Assembly (NCBI RefSeq): GCF_019263585.2
Contig: NZ_JADQDF010000001.1
Span: 620,001-684,000, forward strand
Origin: Pseudonocardia oceani
GTDB lineage: Bacteria > Actinomycetota > Actinomycetes > Mycobacteriales > Pseudonocardiaceae
Length of the DNA: 64,000 bases
Reading direction: 5' to 3'
The notes under the pieces were generated by a model. That model was given only the letters and a program-made list of their open reading frames with translations. It was not told where the DNA came from and made no database searches. A program made the position numbers and the translations under genes. Positions 15,256 to 23,996 of the stretch are shown in pieces (the stretch's first letter is position 1; every line of letters begins with the position of its first letter).

Positions 15256-17037
15256 TCATCCGTCGCGGGCGGGCAGCAGCACCGTCGGGATGTCGACGTG
15301 CTTGGCGCGCAGGTACTCGCCCAGACCCTTGCCCTGGGAGTCCAGGTGCGGGTTCGCCGCGACGCCCCGACCGAGCAGACCCACGACCGTGACGCCGCAC
15401 GCGCGCAGCAGCGGAAGCTCCCACAGGCGCAGCTCGCAGCCTTCGGCCTCAGGGATGAGGGTGCGCAGTCGGTCCTCGCCCCACCACGACCGCAACCACG
15501 CGTGCGTCGCGTCGTCGCGGGCCCAGACGCCCAGGGTCGCGTTGCCCGCCTTGTCCCCGGAGCGGGACCCGAGCACGGTGCCGAGCGGAGCGCGGGACGT
15601 CGGTCCGGAGGGCACCGGAGCACCGGGCGGCGTCGCGTCCGGGGCCGGGGCCGGGTGCGCCGCCACGCTCGTGGCGGCCGGCGTGGTCTCCCAGCTGTCC
15701 ACCCCGAGCGTGACCCGCTGCGTGAGGCGTTCGGCGGGCAGCAGCGTCGGCCAGAACACGCTGATCTCGGCGCCGGCGCCGGGAGGTCCGGTGAAGTACA
15801 GGCCCGGGTAGGTCGCAAGGCCGAGCTCCACGGCATGCCGGGAGAACGACGCCACCCGAGCGCGGTCCGGTCCGACCACGGTGACGGTCAGCAGCGCGAC
15901 GGCCTCGGCCATGGTGGCCGGGTCGGGCCGGTCGGCCCGCAGCAGGCGGACGGTGACGTCGTCGAACGACTCCTCGCCGCCGGGCACCGCGGCCCAGAGC
16001 GCCGCCCGGGCCAGCTCCGCCTTGGCCTCGATCCCGGTGCCCGTGAGGACGAACGTCGTCTCGTTGCGCCAACCGCCGCTCACCAGTGCTCCGACCTTGA
16101 CCGTCGGCGGTGCGGGCTCGCCACGGGCCCCGGAGATCCGGACCCGGTCCTCGCCCTCCTGTTCGAGGCGAACGGTGTCGAGCCGGGTGACCACGTCGGG
16201 GTTGAGGTAGCGCGGCCCGTCGACCTCGTAGAGCAGCTGGGCCGTGACCGTCTCCACGGTGACGGCGCCGCCCGTACCCGGATGCTTGGTGATCACCGCG
16301 GATCCGTCGGAGGCGATCTCCGCGATCGGGAACCCGGCCCGGGCCATGTCGGGGACCTCGTGGAAGAAGGAGAAGTTGCCCCCGGTCGCCTGCGCGCCGC
16401 ACTCGATGACGTGGCCTGCGGCGACAGCACCGGCCAGTGCGTCCCAGTCGTCGCGGGCCCACCCGAAGTGCCACGCCGCGGGCCCCAGGATGACGGCGGC
16501 GTCGGTGACCCGCCCGGTGACCACGACGTCCGCGCCCGCGCCGAGGGCCTCGGTTATCCCCCAGCCGCCCAGGTAGGCGCTGACCACCTCGGGCTCGCGT
16601 CCCGTCGTGGCGAACGGTCGGCCGGTGTCGAGGTGCGGGGCGGTCCACCCGGCGGCCCGTTCGCGGGCGAACGCCTCGGTGGCGTCGTCGCCGTCGACGA
16701 CGGCGACCCGCACGGTGCGGCCGAGGCGCTCGGCGACGGCGGCCACCTCGGCCGCGCAGCCGTGGGGGTTCAGTCCACCCGCGTTGGACACCACCTTGAT
16801 GCCCCGGTCGAGGCAGTCGCCCAGCACGTCGGCCATCTGGCTCACGAAGGTCCGCGCGTACCCGGCGCCGGGGTCGCGGCGGCGCTGCTTGACCAGCAGG
16901 CCCATCGTCAGCTCGGCCAACCAGTCGCCGGTCAGGACGTCGATGGGCCCGCCGTCGACCATCTCCCGCGCAGCGGAGAGCCGGTCTCCGAAGAAGCCGG
17001 AGCAGTTGGCGACGCGCAGCGCCCGCGGCCCGGTCAT
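15256..17037 (-). CDS. AtuA-family protein (DUF1446), acyclic terpene utilisation type
   Basis: The 593-aa protein begins ALRVANCSGFFGDRL and continues with DVLTGDWLAELTMG, VVSNAGGLNPHGCA and the GWARDDWDALAGAV region of DUF1446/AtuA proteins. It ends in the extra C-terminal domain with GSRSGDKAGNATLGVWA (about residues 480-590). AtuA is needed for citronellol/geraniol breakdown in Pseudomonas, where it accompanies geranyl-CoA carboxylase; its chemistry is not settled. ATG 17037 lies in an ATGA overlap with the carboxylase gene, which fixes the start. Confidence 0.88.
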   Translation of the reverse strand: MTGPRALRVANCSGFFGDRLSAAREMVDGGPIDVLTGDWLAELTMGLLVKQRRRDPGAGYARTFVSQMADVLGDCLDRGIKVVSNAGGLNPHGCAAEVAAVAERLGRTVRVAVVDGDDATEAFARERAAGWTAPHLDTGRPFATTGREPEVVSAYLGGWGITEALGAGADVVVTGRVTDAAVILGPAAWHFGWARDDWDALAGAVAAGHVIECGAQATGGNFSFFHEVPDMARAGFPIAEIASDGSAVITKHPGTGGAVTVETVTAQLLYEVDGPRYLNPDVVTRLDTVRLEQEGEDRVRISGARGEPAPPTVKVGALVSGGWRNETTFVLTGTGIEAKAELARAALWAAVPGGEESFDDVTVRLLRADRPDPATMAEAVALLTVTVVGPDRARVASFSRHAVELGLATYPGLYFTGPPGAGAEISVFWPTLLPAERLTQRVTLGVDSWETTPAATSVAAHPAPAPDATPPGAPVPSGPTSRAPLGTVLGSRSGDKAGNATLGVWARDDATHAWLRSWWGEDRLRTLIPEAEGCELRLWELPLLRACGVTVVGLLGRGVAANPHLDSQGKGLGEYLRAKHVDIPTVLLPARDG

Positions 17038-19043
17038 GACAGGGTGCCCTCCACCGGCGCGATGGCGACGAGCAGCGTGCCGGCCTGGACGAACCGGCCC
17101 ACCTCGACGTGGATCTCGTCGACGACGCCGTCGACGGCGGCGACCGCCGGATGCTCCATCTTCATGGCCTCCACCACGACGAGCGTCTGGCCCGCAGCCA
17201 CGCGCTCCCCCACCGCAACCTGGACGGCGACGACGGTGCCCGGCATCGCACTGACCGGACCGGTCGCCGCGGCACTCCCGGCGCCGGCCTCGGGCAGGCG
17301 CGGCCGTGGGTGCCAGCCGGACTGCGCGCGGGGATCGTTGACCCACACGGAGCCGTCGGGGTGCGCGGCGACCGTGCACGGGACGTCCACGCCCTCGTGC
17401 CGGACCCGTACGGCGTCCGGCCCGAGCCGGAGCAGCGTGAACTCGTGCCGCACCCCGTCGGTCACGAGGACCATGTCGGTGTCGCCGTGCCCGCTCCCGA
17501 GCCGGTAGCCGACGAGCACGGGCTCGCCGCCCACCGGCGCCCATTCCGCCGTGGTCAGCAGGTCGGCGATCAGCGGCCGGAACCCGGGAGGCGCGTGACC
17601 ACCGACGAGGTCGTCGGCGCGCCGGCGGGCCACGGACACCGCGATCGCAGCGGCCAGGTGCACCACGGGCGGAGTCGCGGGCGAGGGGTCGAGCAGCTGC
17701 GGGTGGAGGTCGAGGAAGTCGGTGCGGGTCTCCCCCGCCAGGAAGTCCCGATCGCGCAGCAGGGCGGCGAGGAACTCGCGGTTGGTCGTGATGCCGTGCA
17801 CCTGGACGGCGTCGAGCGCCGCGGCGAGCTGCCCGGCGGCCTCCGCGCGGGTGTCGCCGCGAGCGATGATCTTGGCGAGCATCGGGTCGTAGAACGCCGA
17901 GACCTCACCCGACGCCGCGACACCGTCCTCGTACCGCAGGCCGGGCCGGGGTTGGTGGGCGTACCGGTGCAGGGTGCCGGGGGTGGGCAGGTAGTCCCGC
18001 GCCGGGTCCTCGGCGTAGAGCCGCACCTCGATGGCGTGTCCCCGTGGGACGACGTCCGCCTGCTCGATGCCGATGGCCTCGCCCTGCGCCACCCGCAGCT
18101 GCAGCGCGACCAGGTCCACGCCGGTGACCTCCTCGGTCACCGGGTGCTCGACCTGCAGTCGCGTGTTCATCTCCAGGAAGTAGAACTCACCGCTGCGGTC
18201 GTCGAGGAGGTACTCGACGGTGCCGGCGCCGAGGTAGCCCAGCTCGCGGACGAGGGACACCGACGTCGTCCCCATGCGCTCCCGCAAGTGGGGGCTCACC
18301 ACCGGTGACGGCGCCTCCTCGAGCACCTTCTGGTGGCGCCGCTGCACCGAGCACTCCCGCTCACCCAGGTGGATCGCGTTGCCGTGGGTGTCCCCGAAGA
18401 CCTGGATCTCGACGTGCCGCGCCGCGTCGAGGTAGCGCTCGAGGAAGACCGTCGGGTTGCCGAAGGAGCTCCCGGCCTCGCGACGGGCGCCCGCGACGGC
18501 GTCGACGAGCCCGTCGGCGGTGCGGACCAGCCGCATCCCCTTGCCGCCTCCACCGGCGACCGCCTTCACCAGCAGTGGGAACCCGACGCCCTCGGCCTCC
18601 GCCAGCCACTCCTGCTGGTCGTCGCCGTCCAGCCGGGCGTCGGGCAGGACCGGGACCCCGGCCTTGCGGGCGATCTCCTTCGCCCTGTCCTTGAGCCCCA
18701 TGTCGCGCATCGACTCCGGCCCGGGCCCGACGAACAGCACCCCGGCGTGCGCGCACGCCTCCGCGAACCCGGCGTTCTCGGACAGGAACCCGTAGCCGGG
18801 GTGCAGCGCGTCCGCACCGCTGCGCCGAGCCGCGTCGAGGATCTTCTCGCCGTCCAGGTAGGACTGCGCGCTCGTCGTACCGCCGATGCCCACCGCCGCA
18901 TCGGCGTCGAGGACGTGCGGAGAACGGGCATCGGGCTCGGAGTAGACGGCCACCGTGCGGATGCCTATGGCACGGGCCGTGCGGATGACCCGTCGGGCGA
19001 TCTCGCCGCGGTTGGCCACCAGGAGCGTGCTGATCCGGGTCAC
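17034..19043 (-). CDS. Acyl-CoA carboxylase biotin-carboxylase/BCCP subunit (geranyl- or methylcrotonyl-CoA type)
   Basis: The 669-aa protein starts at GTG 19043 (VTRISTLLVANRGEIARRV), 8 bp after the carboxyltransferase stop and behind GAGGA. It has the biotin-carboxylase fold: LHPGYGFLSENAGFAEAC, the ATP-grasp glycine loop KAVAGGGGKGMRLV, FLEMNTRLQVEHPVTE. A C-terminal biotin-carrier domain has the biotinylation motif VVEAMKMEHP. This subunit carboxylates biotin with ATP and bicarbonate and passes it to the carboxyltransferase next door. Substrate choice between geranyl-CoA, 3-methylcrotonyl-CoA and related enoyl-CoAs cannot be read from sequence. The AtuA neighbour favours an isoprenoid acyl-CoA. 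Confidence 0.92.
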   Translation of the reverse strand: MTRISTLLVANRGEIARRVIRTARAIGIRTVAVYSEPDARSPHVLDADAAVGIGGTTSAQSYLDGEKILDAARRSGADALHPGYGFLSENAGFAEACAHAGVLFVGPGPESMRDMGLKDRAKEIARKAGVPVLPDARLDGDDQQEWLAEAEGVGFPLLVKAVAGGGGKGMRLVRTADGLVDAVAGARREAGSSFGNPTVFLERYLDAARHVEIQVFGDTHGNAIHLGERECSVQRRHQKVLEEAPSPVVSPHLRERMGTTSVSLVRELGYLGAGTVEYLLDDRSGEFYFLEMNTRLQVEHPVTEEVTGVDLVALQLRVAQGEAIGIEQADVVPRGHAIEVRLYAEDPARDYLPTPGTLHRYAHQPRPGLRYEDGVAASGEVSAFYDPMLAKIIARGDTRAEAAGQLAAALDAVQVHGITTNREFLAALLRDRDFLAGETRTDFLDLHPQLLDPSPATPPVVHLAAAIAVSVARRRADDLVGGHAPPGFRPLIADLLTTAEWAPVGGEPVLVGYRLGSGHGDTDMVLVTDGVRHEFTLLRLGPDAVRVRHEGVDVPCTVAAHPDGSVWVNDPRAQSGWHPRPRLPEAGAGSAAATGPVSAMPGTVVAVQVAVGERVAAGQTLVVVEAMKMEHPAVAAVDGVVDEIHVEVGRFVQAGTLLVAIAPVEGTLS

Positions 19044-19051
19044 GGTCGTCC

Positions 19052-20662
19052 TCACATCCGGAACGGGGCGAAGTTGTCCGCACCGGCGACGGGCGCCGAG
19101 TGCGTCGCCGACAGGGCCAGTCCGAGCACCGTGCGCGTGTGGCGGGGGTCGATCACGCCGTCGTCCCACAGGCGGCCGGTGGCGTAGACCGCACCCGACT
19201 GGGCTTCGATCATCTCCTCGGTCTCGCGGCGGACCCGGGCGTCGGTCTCCTCGTCGTAGGGCCTGCCCGCTCGCTCCGCTGCCCGCTGCTGGACGATCGA
19301 CATCACGCCGGCCAGCTGCGTGCCGCCCATGACCGCGATCCGGTGGCTGGGCCAGGTGAAGACGAACCGCGGATCGTAGGCCCGCCCGGACATGGCGTAG
19401 TTCCCCGCGCCGTAGGACGCGCCGACCATCAGCGTCAGGTGCGGCACCGCCGAGTTGGACACGGCGTTGATCAGCTTCGCCCCGTCCTTGATGATGCCGC
19501 CGCGCTCGGCGGCGCTGCCGACCATGAAGCCCGTGATGTTCTGGACGAACAGCAACGGGGTGCTGCGGGCGTTGGCGAGCTGGATGAAGTGCGCACCCTT
19601 GTTGGACTCCTCCGAGAAGAGGATCCCGTTGTTGGCCAGCACCCCGACCGGGAAGCCGGCGATCGACCCCCACCCGCACACCAGCTGCGTGCCGTAGAGC
19701 GGCTTGAACTCCGAGAACCGCGAGCCGTCGAGGACGCGCGCCAGGATCTCCCGGACCTCGACCGCCCGCTTCGGGTCCGACGCCGCGCAGCCCAGCAGCC
19801 CGTCCGGGTCGTGCACCGGTGGGTCGGCGGGCAGGGACGGGCCGGGACCGGCGCGGCGCCACCGCAGGTCGGCGATGATCTGACGACCGGTGCGGATCGC
19901 GTCGCGCTCGTCCTCGGCGAGGTAGTCGGCCAGGCCGGACACGCGCGCGTGCATCTCCGCGCCACCGAGCGACTCGTCGTCGACGTCCTCGCTGATGGCC
20001 ATCTTCACCAGCGGCGGCCCTCCGAGGTAGACCGTCGCGGCCTCCTTCACCAGCACCGTGTACTCGCTCAGGCCCGGCAGGTACGCGCCTCCGGCGGTCG
20101 AGCTGCCGAAGACCAGCGACACCGTGGGGATCCCGGCAGCCGAGAGACGGGTCAGCTCGTGGAAGGTGCGACCGCCGGGGACGAAGATGTCGGCCTGGCT
20201 GGGCAGGTCTGCACCCCCGGACTCCACGAGGGAGATCACCGGGAGCCGGTTGCGGTGGGCGATGTCGAGCGCCCGCAACTGCTTGTCGACCGCCGCAGGG
20301 TTCAGCGAACCGCCCTTCACCGTGGACTGGTTCGCGATGACCATGCACTCGGTGCCCGAGACCGCGCCGACGCCCGTGATCAACCGGCCGCCCGGTTGAC
20401 CGTCCGGCTCGTGGGCACCGGCGTAGCTCGACAGCTCCAGGAAGGGCGCGTCCTCGTCCAGCAACAGGTCCACCCGCTCCCGCGCCAGCAGGCGCCCGCG
20501 CGAGTGGTGCCGGTCCACAGCCCGCTCGCCGCCTGCCGCGAGCACCTGCCGGGCGAGCTCGGAGAACGGGCGCAACGACTCCAGCATCGCCTGCCGGTCC
20601 CGGGCGAACTGGGCCGACTCAGGGTCCAGGGAGGTTCCCAGCACTGCCATGTGTTCAGCCAT
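19052..20662 (-). CDS. Acyl-CoA carboxylase carboxyltransferase subunit
   Basis: From ATG 20662 the protein has 536 aa. It shows the MCC/GCC-type carboxyltransferase features: LLDEDAPFLELSSYAG, VKGGSLNPAAVDKQLRALDI, LVESGGADLPSQADIF, the AGGAYLPGLSEYTV segment, ITGFMVGSAAERGGIIKDGAK and GASYGAGNYAMSGRAYDPRF. It transfers CO2 from biotin to a 3-methyl-branched 2-enoyl-CoA. A longer frame begins at ATG 20725, but it runs through the operator-like site at 20717-20738, so the later start is preferred. It is first in the operon CT, BC, atuA. Confidence 0.92.
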   Translation of the reverse strand: MAEHMAVLGTSLDPESAQFARDRQAMLESLRPFSELARQVLAAGGERAVDRHHSRGRLLARERVDLLLDEDAPFLELSSYAGAHEPDGQPGGRLITGVGAVSGTECMVIANQSTVKGGSLNPAAVDKQLRALDIAHRNRLPVISLVESGGADLPSQADIFVPGGRTFHELTRLSAAGIPTVSLVFGSSTAGGAYLPGLSEYTVLVKEAATVYLGGPPLVKMAISEDVDDESLGGAEMHARVSGLADYLAEDERDAIRTGRQIIADLRWRRAGPGPSLPADPPVHDPDGLLGCAASDPKRAVEVREILARVLDGSRFSEFKPLYGTQLVCGWGSIAGFPVGVLANNGILFSEESNKGAHFIQLANARSTPLLFVQNITGFMVGSAAERGGIIKDGAKLINAVSNSAVPHLTLMVGASYGAGNYAMSGRAYDPRFVFTWPSHRIAVMGGTQLAGVMSIVQQRAAERAGRPYDEETDARVRRETEEMIEAQSGAVYATGRLWDDGVIDPRHTRTVLGLALSATHSAPVAGADNFAPFRM

Positions 20663-20716
20663 CCCATCTCGTCCGGGCCTCGCGGCCGGCGGGGCCACTC
20701 CTGATGAAACCAACTT

Positions 20717-20738
20717 TCGACTCATGAATCAACTCTTG
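20717..20738. promoter_or_regulatory. Operator-like site A (GACT-N4-RRTC)
   Basis: The core GACTCATGAATC followed by AACTCTTG lies between the divergent carboxylase and esterase genes. The core and its flanks recur upstream of the BVMO operon at 25754-25775 and 25840-25861. It is an imperfect inverted repeat of a size suited to a TetR dimer. The assignment to the island TetR protein is inferred. Confidence 0.6.
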
Positions 20739-20905
20739 AGCGAGGAGATTTTCGCCCTGTGCCGGGTCTTGCCGGCTGTGCAGCCCTGGCGCAGCCTGTG
20801 CAGAGGGAGAGAAAATTGACCGGTGAGTCGAGATGGTGTTGTCTGTTACGGCGCCTCCGCACGAGCCTGATCGAGGCGACCCCACTCGACGTCAAGGAGG
20901 ACGCA

Positions 20906-21817
20906 GTGCCCAGCACCGAGTCAGACGCCCTGCGCGCGCATTTCCAGTCGATGAGCGACCGGATGGCTGCCGATCCCGGAATGGATCTCCTCGCCCTCCG
21001 GGCGATGATGAACGAGCTCGGCGACCGCGGCGCCGAGCCGGAGGACGTCACCTACTCCGAGGTCGACGCAGACGGCGTCCGCGGCCTGTGGTGCACACCT
21101 GCCGGCGCCGCTGCGGACCGCGTCGTCCTCTACACCCACGGCGGCGGGTTCGTGGCCAACAGCATCGCGAGCCACCGGAAGCTGGCTGCCCACCTGGCCA
21201 GGGCGACGGGGGCCCGCGCCTTCATGCCCGACTACCGGCTCGCCCCCGAGCACCCGTTCCCCGCTGCACTCGACGATGCGCTCGCGGCGTACCGGTACCT
21301 GCGCGGACAGGGCATCGAGGCCGGACGCATCGTCACTGCGGGCGACTCCGCGGGAGGCAACCTCGCGGTGTCCCTGGTGGTCAGGCTGCGCGAGCTCGGC
21401 GAACCGCTGCCCGCCGGAATCGTCGCCTTCTCCCCCTGGGTCGACATGGAGCACCTCGGCAAGACCCTCGACACCAACGCCGAGACCGATGCACTGGTCC
21501 AGCGGCCCGTCGTCGAGATGATGGGGGCGATGTACCTCGGCGAGAGCGGCTCCCCCACCGATCCGCTGGCCAACCCGCTGCACGCCGACCTCACCGGGTT
21601 GCCGCCCCTGTTCGTCGCGGCAGGTGGTGCGGAGTGCCTGCTCGACGACTCGCAGCGCCTGGCCGACCGCGCCCGGGACCACGACGTCGAGGTCGAGTTC
21701 TCGATCTCCCCCGGGCAGCAGCACGTCTACCCGTTCATGGTCGGCCGCGCCCAGGAGGCCGACGACACGGTGAGCGCCGCCGGGTCGTGGGCGCGCGCCA
21801 AGCTCGGACTCTCCTGA
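20906..21817 (+). CDS. Alpha/beta hydrolase of the hormone-sensitive lipase family (esterase)
   Basis: The 303-aa protein starts at GTG 20906, 6 nt after AAGGAGG. It has the oxyanion-hole motif YTHGGGFVANS, the nucleophile elbow TAGDSAGGNLAVS, the family signature MPDYRLAPEHPFPAAL, the acid region after FVAAGGAECLLDD and the histidine in SPGQQHVYPF. Such enzymes hydrolyse short and medium carboxylic esters in the cytoplasm. Divergent from the carboxylase operon and in the same island as a BVMO, it is well placed to cleave the ester made by the BVMO; that pairing is inference. Confidence 0.9.
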   Translation: MPSTESDALRAHFQSMSDRMAADPGMDLLALRAMMNELGDRGAEPEDVTYSEVDADGVRGLWCTPAGAAADRVVLYTHGGGFVANSIASHRKLAAHLARATGARAFMPDYRLAPEHPFPAALDDALAAYRYLRGQGIEAGRIVTAGDSAGGNLAVSLVVRLRELGEPLPAGIVAFSPWVDMEHLGKTLDTNAETDALVQRPVVEMMGAMYLGESGSPTDPLANPLHADLTGLPPLFVAAGGAECLLDDSQRLADRARDHDVEVEFSISPGQQHVYPFMVGRAQEADDTVSAAGSWARAKLGLS

Positions 21818-21826
21818 CGGACGCAA

Positions 21827-21875
21827 CGACGCCGAGAGGCGGGTCTCCGGTGCGGAGACCCGCCTCTCGGCGTCG
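21827..21875. terminator. Perfect 23-bp bidirectional terminator hairpin
   Basis: The arms 21827-21849 and 21853-21875 are exact reverse complements with a GTG loop. The hairpin lies between the convergent esterase and SnoaL-like genes and should stop transcription from both sides. Confidence 0.88.
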
Positions 21876-21907
21876 TCTGCGGTGCGTGACGGTCCGACGA
21901 GCCGTCG

Positions 21908-22318
21908 CTACTGCGCCTGGACCTGCTCGACGTAGGCCAGCACCTGGAACGGGTCCAGGGCCTCCTTGACGCTGAGCACCTTGCCGTCCTTGATCGTCCA
22001 CATCATCTGGTAGTTGTTGACGTACTCCGCGGAGCCCGGACCGATCCCGTGGGAGTTCGCCTCCACCGCCACCCGGTCGCCTTCGGCGGTCAGGCTCTTC
22101 ACGGTGAAGGAGAACTCGTCGAACGGCGTGAGGAAGCCGGTCAGCAGCTTGTAGGTCCCCTCCTTGTCGTTGGGGCCGCCGTACTCGAACCGGTCCTTGC
22201 GGTTGGGGAGTTCCCACGTCGCGTCCTCGGCGAGGACGTCCATGAGCGCGTCGAACTCCCTCTTGTCGATGTGCGAGCAGGCGCGCCGGACCAGTTCCTT
22301 GTTCGCTTCCGCGGACAT
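21908..22318 (-). CDS. SnoaL/NTF2-like protein
   Basis: The 136-aa protein has the cone-shaped NTF2 pattern: NKELVRRACSHIDKREFDALMDVLAEDATWELP, then a set of beta strands ending MMWTIKDGKVLSVKEALDPFQ. Family members are small ligand-binding proteins, isomerases or hydratases. ATG 22318 is preceded by GGAGTC. It is downstream of the ligase and BVMO genes in the same orientation, so a role in the same degradative pathway is likely but undefined. Confidence 0.82.
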   Translation of the reverse strand: MSAEANKELVRRACSHIDKREFDALMDVLAEDATWELPNRKDRFEYGGPNDKEGTYKLLTGFLTPFDEFSFTVKSLTAEGDRVAVEANSHGIGPGSAEYVNNYQMMWTIKDGKVLSVKEALDPFQVLAYVEQVQAQ

Positions 22319-22399
22319 GATGACTCCTCTTCGGACGGACGCCGCCTGGTGCGGACGTCGGTGATCGCACTCGAACGGGCTCGCGCCCGGCCGGGGGGC

Positions 22400-23986
22400 T
22401 CAGAGCTGCTGATCGCGCAACGCGACCTTCTTGATCTTCCCCGAGGGGGTGAGCGGCAGTGACTCGACGACGACGATCTCGCCCGGCACCTTGTACTCGG
22501 CGAGCTGTCGTCGGCACCGCTCGACGAGCGCGTCCACGTCGACGAGCGCACCGGCGGCCGGGACGACGTAGGCCCTGCCCACCTCGCCGAAGACCGGGTG
22601 GGGCACACCGATGACGGCACTCATAGCGATGCGGTGGTCGGCGGCCAGGACGTTCTCGATCTCGGCGGGGTAGACGTTGTACCCCCCGCGCACGTACATC
22701 TCCTTCTTCCGGCCGCGCAGTGCGATGCGGCCGTCGGGCCGGAGCACCGCCATGTCGCCGGTGGCGAGCCAGCCCCCCGGGACGAAGGTCGCACTCGTCT
22801 CGTCAGGACGTTCCCAGTAGCCGGCGGCGACGCAGGCGCCGCTGATCTGCAGCTCCCCCTCCCCTCCGGGCTCGACCACACCGCCCTCGTCGTCGACCAC
22901 CCGCGCCGCGAAGGGCCCGATGGGGACACCGATCGTGCTGGTGAGGGTGTCCATGTCGTCGTCGGCGGCCGAGATGACGCAGCCGCCCGACGTCTCGGAC
23001 AGGCCGTAGAGGTTGGCAAGGCGGGCCCCGGCGAAGACGTCGAGGATCCGCTTGCCCAGCTCCGGTTCGACGTTCGATCCGCCGATGACACAGGTCCGCA
23101 CCGATGACGTGTCCGCCTCGGCGAACTCCGGCAGTCCCAGCATCATCGCGTACATCGTCGGGACTCCGACGAAGAGCGTGACGCGCCGCTCGACGGTCGT
23201 CTGCAGTGCTGTTCGAGGGTGGTAGCCGGCGAGGAGGGCCACGCTCCCTCCGGCGATCATCGCTGCGGCGACCGTGCAGGTCATCCCGCCGACGTGGTTC
23301 AGGGGCATGTGCCCGATCGCCACGTCATCGGCACGTTGATCCAGGTGGGCGACCTGCGCCTGCGCCGAGGCGAGGATGCTGCGGTGCGTCAGCACCGCAC
23401 CCTTCGGGTCGCCGGTGGTGCCGGAGGTGTACAGCAGCACGGCGGGATCGTCCGGCTGCACCGAGGCCGACGCGCGCCGGATCACCCCGACATCGGGCTC
23501 CTCGATCAGCAGGTCGCTCCAGCTGACGCCTCCCGCGAGCGTCCGCCGGCCGAGGGTGACGAAGTGCCGCACGGTGGGCAGCCGGTCGCGCAGCCCCTCC
23601 AGGAACTCCACGAAGTCGAAGTCCCGGTGCTCGTCGACGCACACCAGCACCGTCGTCGCCGACTGGTTGAGCATGTACTCGAACTCGCGCTCCCGGTACG
23701 CCACGTTCAGCGTCACCAGGACCGCCCCGATCTTGGCGGCGGCGAACCAGGTGGCGATCCACTCGGGCGAGTTCGGCGCGGCGACGGCGATCCGGTCGCC
23801 GGCGCGCACGCCGGCCGCCAGCAACCCCGCCGCGAACTGGTCGCTGCGGCGATGCACGTCGCCGTAGGTCGCATCGGCGGCACCGTCCTCGCCCAGGAGG
23901 AACGGCGCGGTGGAACGGCCCCGGCACGCCGCCGCGAGGGCATCAGCGAGGGTCGACGGGCTGTAGCCGGAAGGCTCTGCGGTCAT
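22400..23986 (-). CDS. AMP-dependent acyl-CoA synthetase/ligase
   Basis: The 528-aa ANL-superfamily enzyme shows the P-loop YTSGTTGDPKGAV (from about residue 184), LYGLSETSGG, GWLATGDMAVLRPDGRI, RGGYNVYPAEIENVL, and near the C-terminus LTPSGKIKKVAL with the adenylation lysine. It activates a carboxylic acid with ATP and CoA. The start ATG 23986 lies 10 bp after the BVMO stop, so the two are co-transcribed. The acid is unknown. In context it could be the product of BVMO plus esterase action. Confidence 0.9.
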   Translation of the reverse strand: MTAEPSGYSPSTLADALAAACRGRSTAPFLLGEDGAADATYGDVHRRSDQFAAGLLAAGVRAGDRIAVAAPNSPEWIATWFAAAKIGAVLVTLNVAYREREFEYMLNQSATTVLVCVDEHRDFDFVEFLEGLRDRLPTVRHFVTLGRRTLAGGVSWSDLLIEEPDVGVIRRASASVQPDDPAVLLYTSGTTGDPKGAVLTHRSILASAQAQVAHLDQRADDVAIGHMPLNHVGGMTCTVAAAMIAGGSVALLAGYHPRTALQTTVERRVTLFVGVPTMYAMMLGLPEFAEADTSSVRTCVIGGSNVEPELGKRILDVFAGARLANLYGLSETSGGCVISAADDDMDTLTSTIGVPIGPFAARVVDDEGGVVEPGGEGELQISGACVAAGYWERPDETSATFVPGGWLATGDMAVLRPDGRIALRGRKKEMYVRGGYNVYPAEIENVLAADHRIAMSAVIGVPHPVFGEVGRAYVVPAAGALVDVDALVERCRRQLAEYKVPGEIVVVESLPLTPSGKIKKVALRDQQL

Positions 23987-23996
23987 CGGGCGCCTC

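Noticed and set aside
15298-17508. A 736-codon plus-strand frame opposite atuA and the carboxylase gene
   Set aside because: It is antisense to genes with strong motif evidence and shows only Arg/Gly/Asp-rich low-complexity sequence.
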